Positions 1 through 10,440 of a stretch of 64,000 nucleotides of DNA are shown here, one piece after another. The notes under the pieces were generated by a model, which was given only the letters and a program-made list of their open reading frames with translations, ran no database searches and had not been told where the DNA came from. The stretch is from the NCBI GenBank assembly GCA_043228905.1, contig JBHGNT010000008.1:11346001-11410000 (forward strand). Reading direction: 5' to 3'. Position numbers and translations under genes: made by a program. How positions within the stretch are numbered: position 1 is the first letter of the stretch; every line of letters starts with the position of its first letter. This DNA is from Azolla caroliniana (lineage: Eukaryota; Polypodiophyta).

Positions 1-410
1 AGAGAGCCGAATATCATAAAATCAATTCAAAATAATAACACTCTGTACATACAATGTGCTCTGTGAGCAGTTTTATACAAGTCCTTACACCGACTCATAG
101 AGGTACTAACATGTACTTCAATGCTTATACAAGCGACTGACACCGACTCCCAAAAATATGTATGCGTACTAGGCTAGATTCATAGGTCTCTCTATAACAA
201 CTTACCAGTTAGAATTCGATCTGGCTCCTGGTTCCGAATACCATCTGGACACCGATCCAGTTCTTCGTTCCAGACTCCGATCCGGATCCGGTTACTAAAT
301 CTCTTCGTTATTTCTAGCAAATAATGGACTATGTGAAGAATCACTCGTCTCTTGGTCCTTTCGGATATACATAAGTTACTTGACAACTCACTCTCGTTGG
401 GGACAATCAT
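1..410 (-). mobile_element. Partial copia LTR, same family as copia B and D
   Basis: Bases from about 40 to 200 resemble the LTRs at 7130-7566 and 30011-30398 in the same orientation: a tract with tttatacaagtcctta, then an acttcaatgct block, then gactcccaaaaatatgt. Those LTRs belong to minus-strand copia elements, so this piece is placed on the minus strand. The left end is cut by the window edge and the right end is not defined, so the limit near 410 is a guess. No coding region of this copy is next to it. The short open frame inside has no family match and is not reported as a gene. Confidence 0.55.
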
Positions 411-1467
411 TGTCACTAGATTTAGCAGAAAAAATAGAGTGACTTGCGAGAGTAGTTAATGTTATATAGACTACACTAAGAAATGTTAGTCGAATGTTTT
501 TAAATGGGGCCTACAAATGTGAGCAATCAAAACTTTCGGACATTAGAAATACGTTTCAAAAATAACAAATAATCATTTCTTTATATCACAGATTTTTGAA
601 AATGAAAAAATTTAGTACTAAAAATGAAGATATAGAATTCTGAAAATGTAAAAATTAAGAAAAGGGGTGCTTACCAATGAAATCAATGATTTCTGAAGCC
701 TCAAAAAAGTATTGGAATACTTCCAAGAATAGTGGCGGAAGTTTCAAATGAGTGGAAGAAGTGACAAAGATGAATACGGTATTGTGGCTCAAATCGGTGG
801 ACAAACTCTCGAATCGATGGAGGATGCCTCGTATCTTAGCGATAATGTACCTCAAATCGGTGGAGGGAGCCTCAAATCTCCTCGACTTGGTGGAAAAAGC
901 CTCAAATCACCGTGAGATGAAAAACTGAAATCGGTGGAAGAAGCCTGAAAGCGTTCTCGAAGAAGCCACTAATGGCTGTTATAAGAGGCCTTAGATCGGT
1001 CTCTAAGCCTCAACCCTTGTGTTAAAACATGTCTAGAGTTGAAGCACCCAAATATCTAAGATAGAGTTTATGCACTCTAATGATATACATGCGTAACAAA
1101 AACTCTGAGATGGGAGGACTACCCTAAACCTGACATGGATGTCCTAGATGTAGAGCTGAAAGGAAATCAGAGGGATAGAGGGAGAGGAGTTGGTTTGGGG
1201 GGAAGCACCAAAAAGCGTTCAAACCCACGTGAGGGGAAAATGGCCCCCAAAATGGAAAGAATATCTCCTCATGTGTTCCCCCCATTACTTGCCTTAAATG
1301 TCACTTGTACTACACTCATGCCACTCCCCAAAATCATTTTCTTTTTCACGATTTTTTTCTTCCAATTATTTAGTAGTAACAGTATCAAAAGAACTGACGT
1401 TTTTTGTAGCCAAAAACAATACTTTTCTGGTACATCATCATATGCTTCTACTCTAAAATAATCCTGT
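411..1467. repeat. Gene-free stretch with short cctcaaatcggtgga repeats
   Basis: No coding family is recognised here. Between about 690 and 960 a motif close to cctcaaatcggtggaagaag recurs about six times with irregular spacing, some copies decayed. The rest is AT-rich. Open frames at 655-855 and 1135-1461 lack any family signature. It could be LTR or leader remains of an old element. Confidence 0.4.
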
Positions 1468-2290
1468 CTAGTAATGGTCATGGGTTGTCAGATCATCCTC
1501 TTCTTCATGAGTGATTGACCATGTTGTTGGTGCGTTGGCCAGTTCAGATTGGTTGGTGGTCACTTTAACCAATTGGGCTTTGATCAATCTTTTAGCCGAT
1601 TTGGAGTTGGCTATTGGAACTTTTGTCAATTCAGATTCAACAGGTGTGTTGTTGCTAGAGTTCGGGTTTGTTTCCCATAGCATCAATGCTCGCAGACGAT
1701 TGCTGCTAGCCGATCCAATCTGGCTTGAGACATATGGCCAAGTCAGCCATGCCATAGTGTAGCATCTGGCACTTTGGCTACATTGATTGTGCCGGGCTGA
1801 TCACGTTCAATAGGTACAAGTTATTGTACTTGCTGTCACATACAATTTTCATATTTCCTTTGTTGATAAGCCTTGACGACTTACCGAGTGTCGTCCTATA
1901 TACGGTTTTGAATAACATGCCCATGGAGACTAGAGTCCTCTTGAGCTCGGGTATGGACACAATGGCACTTTGGCTACATTGATTGTGCCGGGCTGATCAC
2001 GTTCAATAGGTACAAGTTATTGTACTTGCTGTCACAACCAATTTTCATATTTCCTTTGTTGATAAGCCTTGACGACTTACCGAGTGTCGTCCTATATGCG
2101 GTTTTGAATAACATGCCCATGGAGACTAGAGTCCTCTTGAGCTCGGGTATGGACACAGTGCATGATGATCATATTGCCATTCGGCAACGGAATTGGGAGC
2201 TCTCCGATCCCTGCAATTTTGCATTCCTTCTCGTTGCCACGTCGGGTTCTGCTGCCAACTCTGGCCGAATAGTCTGAAAACGATTCAATG
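1468..2290 (-). pseudogene. Copia protease / pre-integrase fragment, duplicated
   Basis: The minus strand reads as the part of a copia polyprotein after the protease active site: a GIG-type strand, a block ending PELKRTLVSMGML, then a stretch ending NLYLLNV before the pre-integrase domain. In intact copia elements this region folds as the end of the aspartic protease and leads to the HHCC domain. Here the PELKRTL to YLLNV segment occurs twice in tandem (see 1769-2156). Downstream on the minus strand (1468-1755) is a Ser/Asn-rich stretch I cannot assign with confidence. No integrase or RT follows, so this is a dead fragment. Confidence 0.6.
1769..2156. repeat. 196-bp direct tandem duplication, two copies
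   Basis: Unit one is 1769-1964 and unit two 1965 to about 2156. They differ at only a few bases, for example acatacaatt versus acaaccaatt, and atatacgg versus atatgcgg. The unit lies inside a minus-strand copia coding fragment, and both copies keep the frame open for 60 codons. The near-identity implies duplication later than the decay of the element, by slippage or unequal exchange. An assembly duplication is possible but unlikely given the scattered differences. Confidence 0.9.
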
Positions 2291-2402
2291 TTGGGAGGGA
2301 GTCACATTGAATGTGGTGCCAGAATCTAGCAACCATATCCAAGGATCTTGCCGGTCAACAAATCTTCCAAGGAGAGGACTTCTCTTGACCGGTTGAAAAA
2401 AT

Positions 2403-3200
2403 ATGGAATGCTTGGATGCAAACCTATCGATGTACCACTGGAGAGCTGATTTGGGAGCAAACATAGCAAATGTGAACATGTATAGAACTATGGTGGGCAG
2501 CCTCATATATCTTACTATAACAAGACCTGATTTAAGTTATGCAATTGGATTAGTCAGCCAGTTTATGCAACAGCCAACCAAGTCACATTTGGATTGCATT
2601 AGAAGAATTTTGAGGTACGTAAAAGCTACTCAAAACTATGGACTATTTTACACGGCTGATCTAGACATAACGTTAGAAGGATATACAGATGTTGATTGGG
2701 CTGGAAGCCAAACTGATTGAAGATCCACAAGTGGATATATGTTTATATTGGGAAGTGCAACTATTTCATGGAGTAGCAAGAAACAAGCTAGTGTTGCATT
2801 ATCAAGTACTTAAGCTAAATATATAGAGGAGCTTCAATAGCTACTTGCGAAGAAGTTTGGATCCGAATATTGCTTGCTAATTTGGGAGAGTATATAGATG
2901 GCGCCGTCACAATTTGGTGTGACAATATGAGCAATATTCAGCTCGCAAAAAACCCAGTTCCATGCAAGAACAAAGCACATTGAAGTGCATTATCACTTTG
3001 TTAGAGAAAAAGTGATTGATGGAGAAGTGGATCTGTTGTATGTAAGTACAAATCAGCAAGTTGCGGACATTCTTACGAAGGGACTAATCATAGAAAAAAA
3101 ACATACACAATTTTGGGACATGATGGGAGTTATAAACATTGATATGATAGTTGGAAAGCATTAAGAAAAGAAGATTGAAGATGATCTCAAGAGTGGATAA
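2403..3200 (+). pseudogene. Copia RT-end / RNase H pseudogene
   Basis: The plus strand encodes the end of a copia RT connection and RNase H. Visible motifs are YRTMVGSLIYLTITRPDLSYA, YTDVDWAG, a STSGY box after a stop at 2718, an SSKKQ box, a degenerate ALSST box, WCDNMSNIQLAKNP and an H-rich end near 2985. In copia elements RNase H removes the RNA template during cDNA synthesis. At least two stops and a frameshift break the frame. A purine tract (3203-3218) and an LTR follow directly, so this is the 3' end of an element whose 5' part is missing upstream. Confidence 0.8.
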
Positions 3201-3218
3201 GTTGAGCTTGAGGGGGAG

Positions 3219-3534
3219 TGTTAAGAAACAAGCTCAACAAAAGCATGTGATGCTTATTGGTAACTGAGATCTTCTATAGTAGCTATTAGGAAATTAGCTA
3301 CTATTAAACATATAGGTAAAACAAGTATTTAGTTGTTCACAGCTAATTAGCTGATATATGTAAGTCACTTATATACTTAGGTGAAAAAGGTAAGAGTGAA
3401 GTAAGAAGAGAGAGTAGAGAAGAGAAAACAGAAGAGAGGTTTTCTCTACGTAATGAAACAGAAGTTGTTGGGCTGCTACAAAGGTGAGTCTCCTTCCCCC
3501 TTTCTTTCTCTCTTGAACACAAACGATCTTTCAC
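3219..3534 (+). mobile_element. 3' LTR of the plus-strand copia fragment
   Basis: The LTR starts TGTTAAGAAACAAGC right after the polypurine tract gcttgagggggag (about 3205-3218), the usual plus-strand primer site. It ends near TTTCACA at 3534. The position directly downstream of RNase H supports the call. The paired 5' LTR is not in the window, so the right end is judged only from the TG...CA ends. The sequence tatatgtaagtcacttatata around 3353-3375 may include a degenerate promoter. Confidence 0.65.
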
Positions 3535-3535
3535 A

Positions 3536-4440
3536 TCACGATCCGTTGTTGCACCAAGAAGAGTCGTAGCGCCTTCTTAACAATAAAACTATACTTGTAA
3601 TGGTATGTTCCATACTAGCTGGTTGCTCGACTATAGATGGACACAAAGTTTCAAACCCTTTTTGTTTTAAATCCTTCATCAAGCATGCAAGGTTCTCGCA
3701 ATGCAGCTTTAAAGCTGACAACCTATTATCAAGTTCGCAATGTGCATTTCTGCAAGTATCAAGGTCTCTATATGTGATCCTAATTTAGTGCCCATATTGG
3801 TCAGCTCTTTCTTCAACTCCTCTTTCAACACCTCACTTTCTGAATGTTGGATTGTCGATGCAATCCATTCATATGTATTCTTTATTGAAGAGAGTTGCTT
3901 TTTTGCCGCCATCGCAACGTATTTAATTGCTTCCAAATAAGAAAACAGTGCTTGTATTTTTGCGTTCATGGAAACTACGCAACCGGCCATCATCTTTTCA
4001 TGTTTTTCAATCATTGTGGCCCTTACTTTTGAAGATTTAACTTGGTGGGATAGGTGTCCTAGCTGGAATATCCACATGAGAGGTTCCCTCCAACTTCAAG
4101 CTAGTGTTGGTACTGAAGGACCCTCTATAATGTTCTGATCAGTGACGATTAAAATCTTCCCAATCAATATTGATGCCACCCTGATTTCACATGCAAAAAC
4201 AATACCCACCTCATTATTACAGATTTTAGTATCATAAACATGTTCATAGCTCGTCTTCAATAAGTTCACATATTCCTTCTTCAACCCACTTATGTGGAAT
4301 CCTCGCCTTACATCAAGATGTGTTGACCCCTCGGTTTTCATCAACCACTCTCTCAACTCTTCATAAACTTCAGGTCGTGTTCGAAGGAAATAACGCCATC
4401 CAAGAGGTGTGCCACATATGCTTCCTCTAAGTTTATGAAT
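3536..4440 (-). pseudogene. Unrecognised coiled-coil protein, broken
   Basis: The minus strand has an almost open frame from about 4440 to 3709, broken by a stop near 4094-4096, continuing in another frame to 3536. The product is rich in Lys, Glu and Leu with heptad-like runs such as ESEVLKEELKKELTNMG, so a coiled coil is likely. An earlier stretch reads as a compact domain (GFHISGLKKEYVNLL). I do not recognise the family. The 220-bp tandem duplication overlaps its upstream end and would encode Lys/Asp/Thr-rich repeats in one frame. It may be a passenger of a transposon or a decayed host gene fragment; no transposase or RT motif is seen in it. Confidence 0.4.
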
Positions 4441-4850
4441 TCATCATAGTTTCTCTTGTGGGTGTCTTCTTGCTTTCTTTGATAGGTGTCCTTTTTCTTT
4501 CCTTCACTAGTGTCTTCACTTTCTCTTTGACCAATGTCTTCTTTGTGAGTGTCCTTTTTGTCATTGTCTTAGTCTTCGCTCTTCTTGTTGAAAGAGTATG
4601 CATGTACAAGACTCCTAATTGATCAAAGGAGGCACATATGCTTCCTCTAAGTTTATGAATTCATCACAGTTTCTCTTGTGGGTGTTCTTTTGCTTTCTTT
4701 GATAGGTGTCCTTTTTCTTTCCTTCACTAGTGTCTTCACTTTCTCTTTGACCAATGTCTTCTTTGTGGGTGTCCTTTTTGTCATTGTCTTAGTCTTCGCT
4801 CTTCTTGTTGAAAGAGTATGCATGTACAAGACTCCTAATTGATCAAAGGA
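4411..4850. repeat. 220-bp tandem duplication with internal sub-repeats
   Basis: Two copies, about 4411-4630 and 4631-4850, nearly identical (for example ttgtgagtgtcc versus ttgtgggtgtcc). Each holds sub-repeats built on gtgtcctttt and gtgtcttc. On the minus strand the unit can encode repeated KKDT/EDT-type charged peptides next to the coiled-coil pseudogene, so it may be an expanded coding repeat. Confidence 0.85.
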
Positions 4851-5772
4851 GAAAACTCATCAAACAACCATCGACAACCAGCAAATCATCATAGCCAATT
4901 CAATCTTCGTTGCATGTACAACACCTCTTCTTGGATAGAGGACAAAAACTCATCCAACACAAACACAGACAAAAATCAAAATAGTTGGACATGTAGCATA
5001 GAGAATACCTGGAGGTCGTAGAAGTTGCAGATGGAATGATGCGAGCCAAGGTCGAGATAGAGGGACCACACCACATTGATGTCTTCACATCGGGAGCACA
5101 CCAAGCCGAGGAAATAACCTATATGCAAGAGGTCATTCCAAAGGAGACAGAAAATGTCATTGCTTGGTCACGGTAGAGGAGTTCACAATAGGCAACATTA
5201 CAACCTATTGTGAATGCAACGATCCGTCTTACAAGTTTCACAGAGGCCACAACATGAGGGGAAACAAAGATTCAAAGGTGGGGTGAGAGAGAGGAAGAGA
5301 GAAAGAGAGAGACAGGTAATGTGTGCAATAGACACTTTCTGTCACTGTCTGACTGACAACTTTGAGACAAAAGAGAGACTTATAGAATGACCAATTGACA
5401 CGTTCAAGATCTTCCCCAAGTTTGTCTTCCGTATAACTCTACCTAGGAGAACGAAGTAATAATTAATGTATTAAATTCAATCGGTACACTTCGACTGTGA
5501 CATAATAATATCTTTGTTCTTCTTATAGTGTTTACATTTGATTTTGTTATTTGAATCCGAACCTCATTCAATGGATGATAATCCACTATTTTCCCCTATA
5601 ATTGCTTTATTTTCAAATTTTAATGTTTATTTTCTTCCTTGATTTAGTTCTAAATTTTTGGTCAAAAGTTGGTACATCGTAGCATTCTTAAACCCCTCAA
5701 AGGACTCCTTAGGATAAAGATTCACAACATACCGATTGGACATCAGAGCCAATTGAAAAATCCAAACCAACC
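4851..5772. other. No gene seen
   Basis: I see no coding family, RNA gene or LTR pair here. There is a GA-rich patch at about 5283-5312. An AT-rich tract leads into the copia fragment at 5773. Confidence 0.4.
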
Positions 5773-6530
5773 ATGTCGGCGCCCAGGAGATCTAAACAAG
5801 CTCGAAGGCCAACAAAGTTTTACATGTTAGGCTATGCAAATTACATGGACGTAGGCAAGCCAAGTTCCTATGAGGAAGCAATAGCCTCATCGGATGTCGA
5901 CACATGGCTACAAGCCATGACATCCAAAATGGACTCGATTAAGGAAAACAACCCATGGGAGTTGGTCACTCTACCAGCAAGAAGGAAGTCGCTGCCCTAC
6001 AAATGGGTCTTCAGGTACAAATATACATCTGGTTCGGAAAAACCCAAATACAAAGCTCGGCTTGCTGCAAAAGGGTTCAACCAAGAACACGACATTGACT
6101 ACAATGAGATATTCTCTTCAGTAGTCAAGATGACGACCCTTCAGCTCCTACTTGGAGTCGTAGTGACAAAAGACCTAGAGTTGGAGTTGCTAGATGTGAA
6201 AACGTCCTTTCTTCATGGAGATCTAGGTGGGACATCTACATGTCCCAACAGGCAGGCTTTATAGTGACGAGGACGAAGGCCACCTTGTATGTTGGCCAAA
6301 GAAAAGCCTTTACAGCTTGAAGCTAGCACCAAGAATGTGGTATCATAAATTTGATACCTACATCCGGCAGCTTGGATACGTCCAGTCAGACTCCAACCCA
6401 TCCATGTATGTATATTCGGGAACTGACTAACGAATCTCGGATATATCTAATCCTTTATATCGACGACATGCTCATCTCCGACAATGACAGAGCAGAGATT
6501 GGAAAGCTAACGCCTGTTGGAGAAATTTAG
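5773..6530 (+). pseudogene. Copia integrase-end / reverse transcriptase pseudogene
   Basis: The frame opens with the linker before RT, then shows hallmark copia RT blocks: WLQAMTSKMDSI, NPWELVTLP, YKWVFRYKY, KARLAAKGFNQEHDIDYNEIF, DVKTSFLHGDL, and after a frameshift near 6225 KKSLYSLKLAPRMWYHKF and a decayed YIDDM catalytic box near 6460. In copia elements this enzyme copies the RNA into cDNA. The first codon at 5773 only reflects the open frame, since the true start lies far upstream in gag. A short stretch at about 7036-7129 (LRFSQSDYI, then KVMKRF after a stop) looks like the continuation into RNase H, so roughly 500 bp appear to be inserted between. Confidence 0.8.
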
Positions 6531-7035
6531 TATGATTATCTCCCCCTATTACCAAGTCGAAATATGAAGAAACTCCTTTGAATTCCATTTCTCAATGGCC
6601 ACAACTTTCTTGTCAAAGGAACTTCTGTAATTGAAAGAGAATTCTGAGACTCTTGCGCATCTTTGAGAGTTCAAAGTAACTATCATCACTTCAGCCAACA
6701 CACAAGGGGAGACTTATTTCTCATGGAGCGGCTTTAAGAAAAGTGCAGGGAAGGCAAAGTGAAATATGATGACCAGGGCTATATTGAATTCTGCATATAT
6801 TACTCCTACAATTGCACGCAACATCTTTGGTTTGGAAAACAAATAGGTTGTACCAGGATGGGGGCTTAATGAATGGTTGGATAAGTGAAGGCACCACACA
6901 TTACTATTGAATAAATGGTGAATAAATGGCTTCTGTAGTGTTTTTCTCTTCAGGTAATGGAATGTATACATCGGGGCGGGGTTTGCCCCCGGAGTCTTCA
7001 TGAGAAATTTGCAATGAAGGAAATTGGAGAAGCCT
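6531..7035. other. Unassigned insertion inside a copia RT fragment
   Basis: This 500-bp stretch separates copia RT (ending near 6516) from a short piece that reads like the start of copia RNase H (7036-7129). I recognise no domain in it. The minus-strand open frame at 6714-7097 has no family motif. It may be a small non-autonomous insertion or just diverged sequence. Confidence 0.35.
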
Positions 7036-7129
7036 GACATATACAGGGCATGCAAATAGAGAAAAATCAGGCTAAGAAGATCCTTCGATTCTCCCAATCC
7101 GATTACATCTAGAAGGTGATGAAGCGCTT

Positions 7130-7566
7130 TGTAAAGATTAGCGTGTGGAAGCTAAAACAGACACAATGGGCTCAGCCGGACAACAATAGAAAACACAAAG
7201 AATCCATGGAGAGCACATAGAGAATACAGAGTACTTGGGAGAGAGAGAGAACAGAACACAGAAAACTTGATTTAAAAAAAGAACACTATATACATGTGAA
7301 TGTGCTTAGAGAGCACTTTTATACAAGTCCTTAAAAGGAGTGACAAGTACTCAAATGCTCATAATTGAGATACTGACACTGACTCCCAAAAATATGCCTA
7401 TCTACTAGACCAGGTCGGAGGCCTCTAACGGCCTACTTGCTCATGCGAATCCAATTCACCGATCAAGTTCTCTAATCTGATATGGGCCTAGCCAATTGGT
7501 CTTCACCCTATCCATCTCTCGGTTTGTTCAACCGATCCGGCCTAGGTTGAGCTTGCTTGCTCAACA
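7130..7566 (-). mobile_element. 3' LTR of copia element D
   Basis: On the plus strand it starts TGTAAAGATTAGCGTG and ends TTGCTCAACA, like the copia B LTRs (30011-30398) at both ends and inside. A pyrimidine tract ctccctctcaagctcaactt follows at 7567, which on the minus strand is the polypurine tract upstream of a 3' LTR. RNase H lies beyond it on the minus strand, as expected. The LTR has diverged well away from copia B and has gained a run of GA. Confidence 0.85.
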
Positions 7567-9155
7567 CTCCCTCTCAAGCTCAACTTGAGGTCAATATGTC
7601 ATGTCAACATTCGCCAATCTTTGTTTCCTGCTCCTCCTAGCCTATTAACGCCTTGCTGGCGCTCCTCAAACTGTCTGGTTCAACGCATCTCGACCTCCTC
7701 GGTCAGCTTGTATGCTCATCAAGCCCTTCTCATCTCCTTTGCTATTGTGACATTGGTGCTTCTTGACCCGTTGGCTCCTCCATGTCGGTGTCAACTTCAG
7801 CTACCCTCTCGTCCGCTCAGCCTTTATGTGATTTGACTCACCCAAATCGAACTACTCAACTGAACTGGTTGTCTCCGATTTGTTCCCGCTCTTGTCGAAT
7901 TGGTTGTATCCAATTTGTCTTCCTTCATTAGGCCCTTGACCACATCATACCATGTTTTGGTCCTTGCCTTTATCTTTCGGTCAGCTTTTTCCTTATTGAC
8001 TCTGTTACATGTTCCGACTATATCGGATATATAGACTTCCTCTGTTGATTCTTCATCTAATTCGGTATTCTCATGTTCCTCTCCCCAGGTTGCTCCATCT
8101 ATGCTCCCCCTCAAGTGCGGTGTGTCAAGATGTTGTAACCGAAGCATCTCCAAAAAGTGTTGCAACTTGTCCGATCCGAGCTCCTTGGTGAAGGTGTCGG
8201 CAACCTGCCGATCAGTTCGAACATACCGGAGTTCGAGCACACCGCTCAAGATCCGCTCGCGCACAAAGTGATAATGCACTTCGATGTACTTCGTGCGAAC
8301 ATGGAACACGGGGTTCTTGGCCAACTGCATGCTATTGATGTTATTGCAGTAGATCGGAATTGGAGTGGGAACTTCAACCCGTAAGTCTTGCAATAGCTGT
8401 CAGAGCCATATAGCCTCACAGGTTGCGACGGTGGTGCCTAGATACTCAGCTTTGGTGCTTGACAAGGCCATTGTCGGCTGCTTCTTGCTACTCCCGGCTA
8501 CAACTACACTCCCAAGAGAAAACATGAAAGCAAATTGAACGCATCTCTGGCCCAGTCGGCATCAGTATAGTTGTTTGGCCTTTCCGTGTTGGTACAATAG
8601 TCCCTGATCCTTCATGTCGCCCACATACCGCAATATTCGATGTGCACACTAAAAGTGGTTGACGTTTAGTCTCTACATGAACTGACTTATTACACTGACC
8701 GGATAGCTGAGGTCGGGCTAGGTGATGGTTAGATACATAAGGCTTTTGACAATTTGTTGGAACCGTTTCTCATCGCATGCCGCTCCCGAGTTAGGACGAG
8801 GCTTCAGGTTTCTATCGAGCGAGGTAGAAATGGATCGGCAACCGACTTTGTAGAGTATATTCAACACATAACGTTGTTGGGTAAGGAATATGTCATCGGG
8901 GGTCTAGATCACCTCGATCCTGAGGAAATAGTGAACGTTCCCTAGGTCCTTCATCTCAAATGCATTCAACAATTTGGACTTTACTCGGTTGATTTCAGCA
9001 AGATGGGGTCTGGTGACGACCAAGTGGTCTACATACAACAGTGCATGCCAAACCCTTCGGACCTTTTTGAATGAACAAGAGGAGTGGGATTTGGAGGCCG
9101 CAAACCCCATCTTGCGCAATTGGTGCGTGATTTTCGAATTTCAAGCACGGGGGGC
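7567..9155 (-). pseudogene. Copia D RNase H and RT 3' part, truncated
   Basis: The minus strand carries the end of a copia polyprotein. RNase H is at about 7824-8393 with YCNNINSMQLAKNPVFH and HYHFVRERIL; the RT catalytic box LLYVDHLVV lies near 9030 (YVDD changed to YVDH); the connection segment is between. The fragment ends near 9155 in the APR... block of RT, where the LTR of gypsy E begins at 9160. Stops and shifts break it throughout (for example near 8400). The family matches copia B at 30.0-35.7 kb, which gives the layout of an intact member. Confidence 0.8.
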
Positions 9156-9159
9156 TTAA

Positions 9160-9262
9160 TGTAGCTAGTTAGCTATGGTCACTACATGATGTAGCTATTT
9201 AACTATGGCTACTCTATGATGTAGCTAGATAGCTATGGCCGCAACTTGATGTAGTTAGTTTG
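9160..9262. repeat. 30-bp tandem repeat at the start of the E LTR
   Basis: Three full units and a partial fourth of about 30 bp, each close to atgtagctagttagctatgg followed by a variable part, at about 9160, 9190, 9220 and 9249. They sit at the extreme 5' end of U3, where enhancer repeats are often found in LTRs. Units are imperfect. Confidence 0.8.
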
Positions 9263-9713
9263 TTACATGCATGACCATATAATATCCCGCGGTAATATTG
9301 TACTGTAGTATTCTATACACGTGGATAAGTGTGACGGTTAAATGAGAGTGTAAAGAAGGGAAGGATTACTTTTAATCCTTGGGATTGAGACAACCCATTA
9401 AGGCCAAGTGTGAACTTTCTGGGAGCCTTTGGTCTGGCTATAAATATGAGGCCTAGCTACCTTCATTTGACATATTATCGACTTTGTCGAGACTTTGTCC
9501 TCGTGGTGATGAACTCTTGAAGCTAGCACACCAGCACCATGTACGACTTGACACCACGACGGTGGTATGGGATGCCGATCGAGGCTCGACTCCGTCCTGA
9601 TCCCTTCACTCAGGGGTGGTCAAGTGGATCAACACCCTTCTTTCTCTTTTTCCTCTCTATTTTCTAATATTATATTTCCTTATCTCAGGCTTACATTAGG
9701 ATCTAACTCTTAT
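9160..9713 (+). mobile_element. 5' LTR of gypsy element E
   Basis: It begins TGTAGCTAGTTAGC directly at the break in copia D. It contains a 30-bp repeat (see 9160-9262), a TATA box in ggctataaatatgag at about 9437-9445, and a pyrimidine-rich end. A primer binding site for tRNA-Met, tggtatcaaagcc, starts at 9718, which fixes the right end to within a few bases. The matching 3' LTR is not in the window, because E is cut at about 13175. The LTR would provide promoter and polyadenylation signal to the element. Confidence 0.7.
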
Positions 9714-9717
9714 AGTT

Positions 9718-9730
9718 GGTATCAAAGCCT
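9718..9730 (+). promoter_or_regulatory. Primer binding site of element E (tRNA-Met)
   Basis: tggtatcaaagcc is one base off the common plant tRNA-Met complement tggtatcagagc. It lies a few bases after the predicted LTR end and marks where minus-strand cDNA synthesis would start. Confidence 0.75.
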
Positions 9731-9959
9731 TTTTCCTAACGTTTCTTTTGTTGATTTATTTTGTTGGATGGTGATCAATCGATGTTCATTCGAGGTGGAT
9801 CCAGATACACATCAACAAAGGAACTTCAATATTTTCCTTTATTATTATTATTATTATTCTATTATTTCTTCTCCCATTCTAATCATGTTCATTTCATTTG
9901 TATTAATTTCAGTCATGAAAATATGTTTTAGTGGTAATACTTTGTTTTATAAAATGTTT

Positions 9960-10440
9960 ACATATGTGTATAAGGTCAATGCCTCAATTGACATATAATT
10001 GATAGGTGATTTGTGTCGTATGCGTACGAGGTCAATACCTCAATTTCTATGTATTAATATGTGATCTGTGTTGTATGCGTAAGAAGTCAATACCTCGATT
10101 GCGTATTACGTTCACCCTTATTTTGGATGTTTCGTGTGCGTAGAGTTTATATGCCTTGATTATGTATCTTGATTACATCATTTCTTGGCTATGTTATGTT
10201 AATGATTCTTTAATATATTCATATATAATCACGTGTATACATATTCACATACATATGTTATGTATGCGTAAGAGGTCAATACCTCAATTTTGTATTATGT
10301 TCACCCTTTTTTGGGATGTTTCATGTGCATAGAGGCTATATGCCTCGATGATGTTTCTCAATTACATCATTAGTTTGGCTATGTTATGTTGATGTTCTTT
10401 AATATATGAATATATAATCACGTGTATACGTATTTGATCA
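9960..10440 (+). repeat. Leader repeats of element E with small stem-loops
   Basis: The motif tatgcgtaagaggtcaatacctc occurs four times (about 9966, 10018, 10074, 10262). The last two copies head longer units of about 187 bp (10074-10260 and 10262-10440) that match over most of their length. Each core holds the short inverted repeat gaggt-caat-acctc, and a second one, gaggc-tatat-gcctc, lies within the 10262 unit. The region lies between the primer site and gag, where RNA leaders carry packaging or dimerisation signals. A packaging role is a guess. Confidence 0.75.

Noticed and set aside
9160-9262. CRISPR-like array
   Set aside because: The 30-bp units are imperfect tandem repeats without distinct spacers, located at the start of an LTR in plant DNA.
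9567-9998. 143-codon open frame after the E LTR start
   Set aside because: It spans the LTR end, the primer site and a tta microsatellite, so it is leader, not gene.
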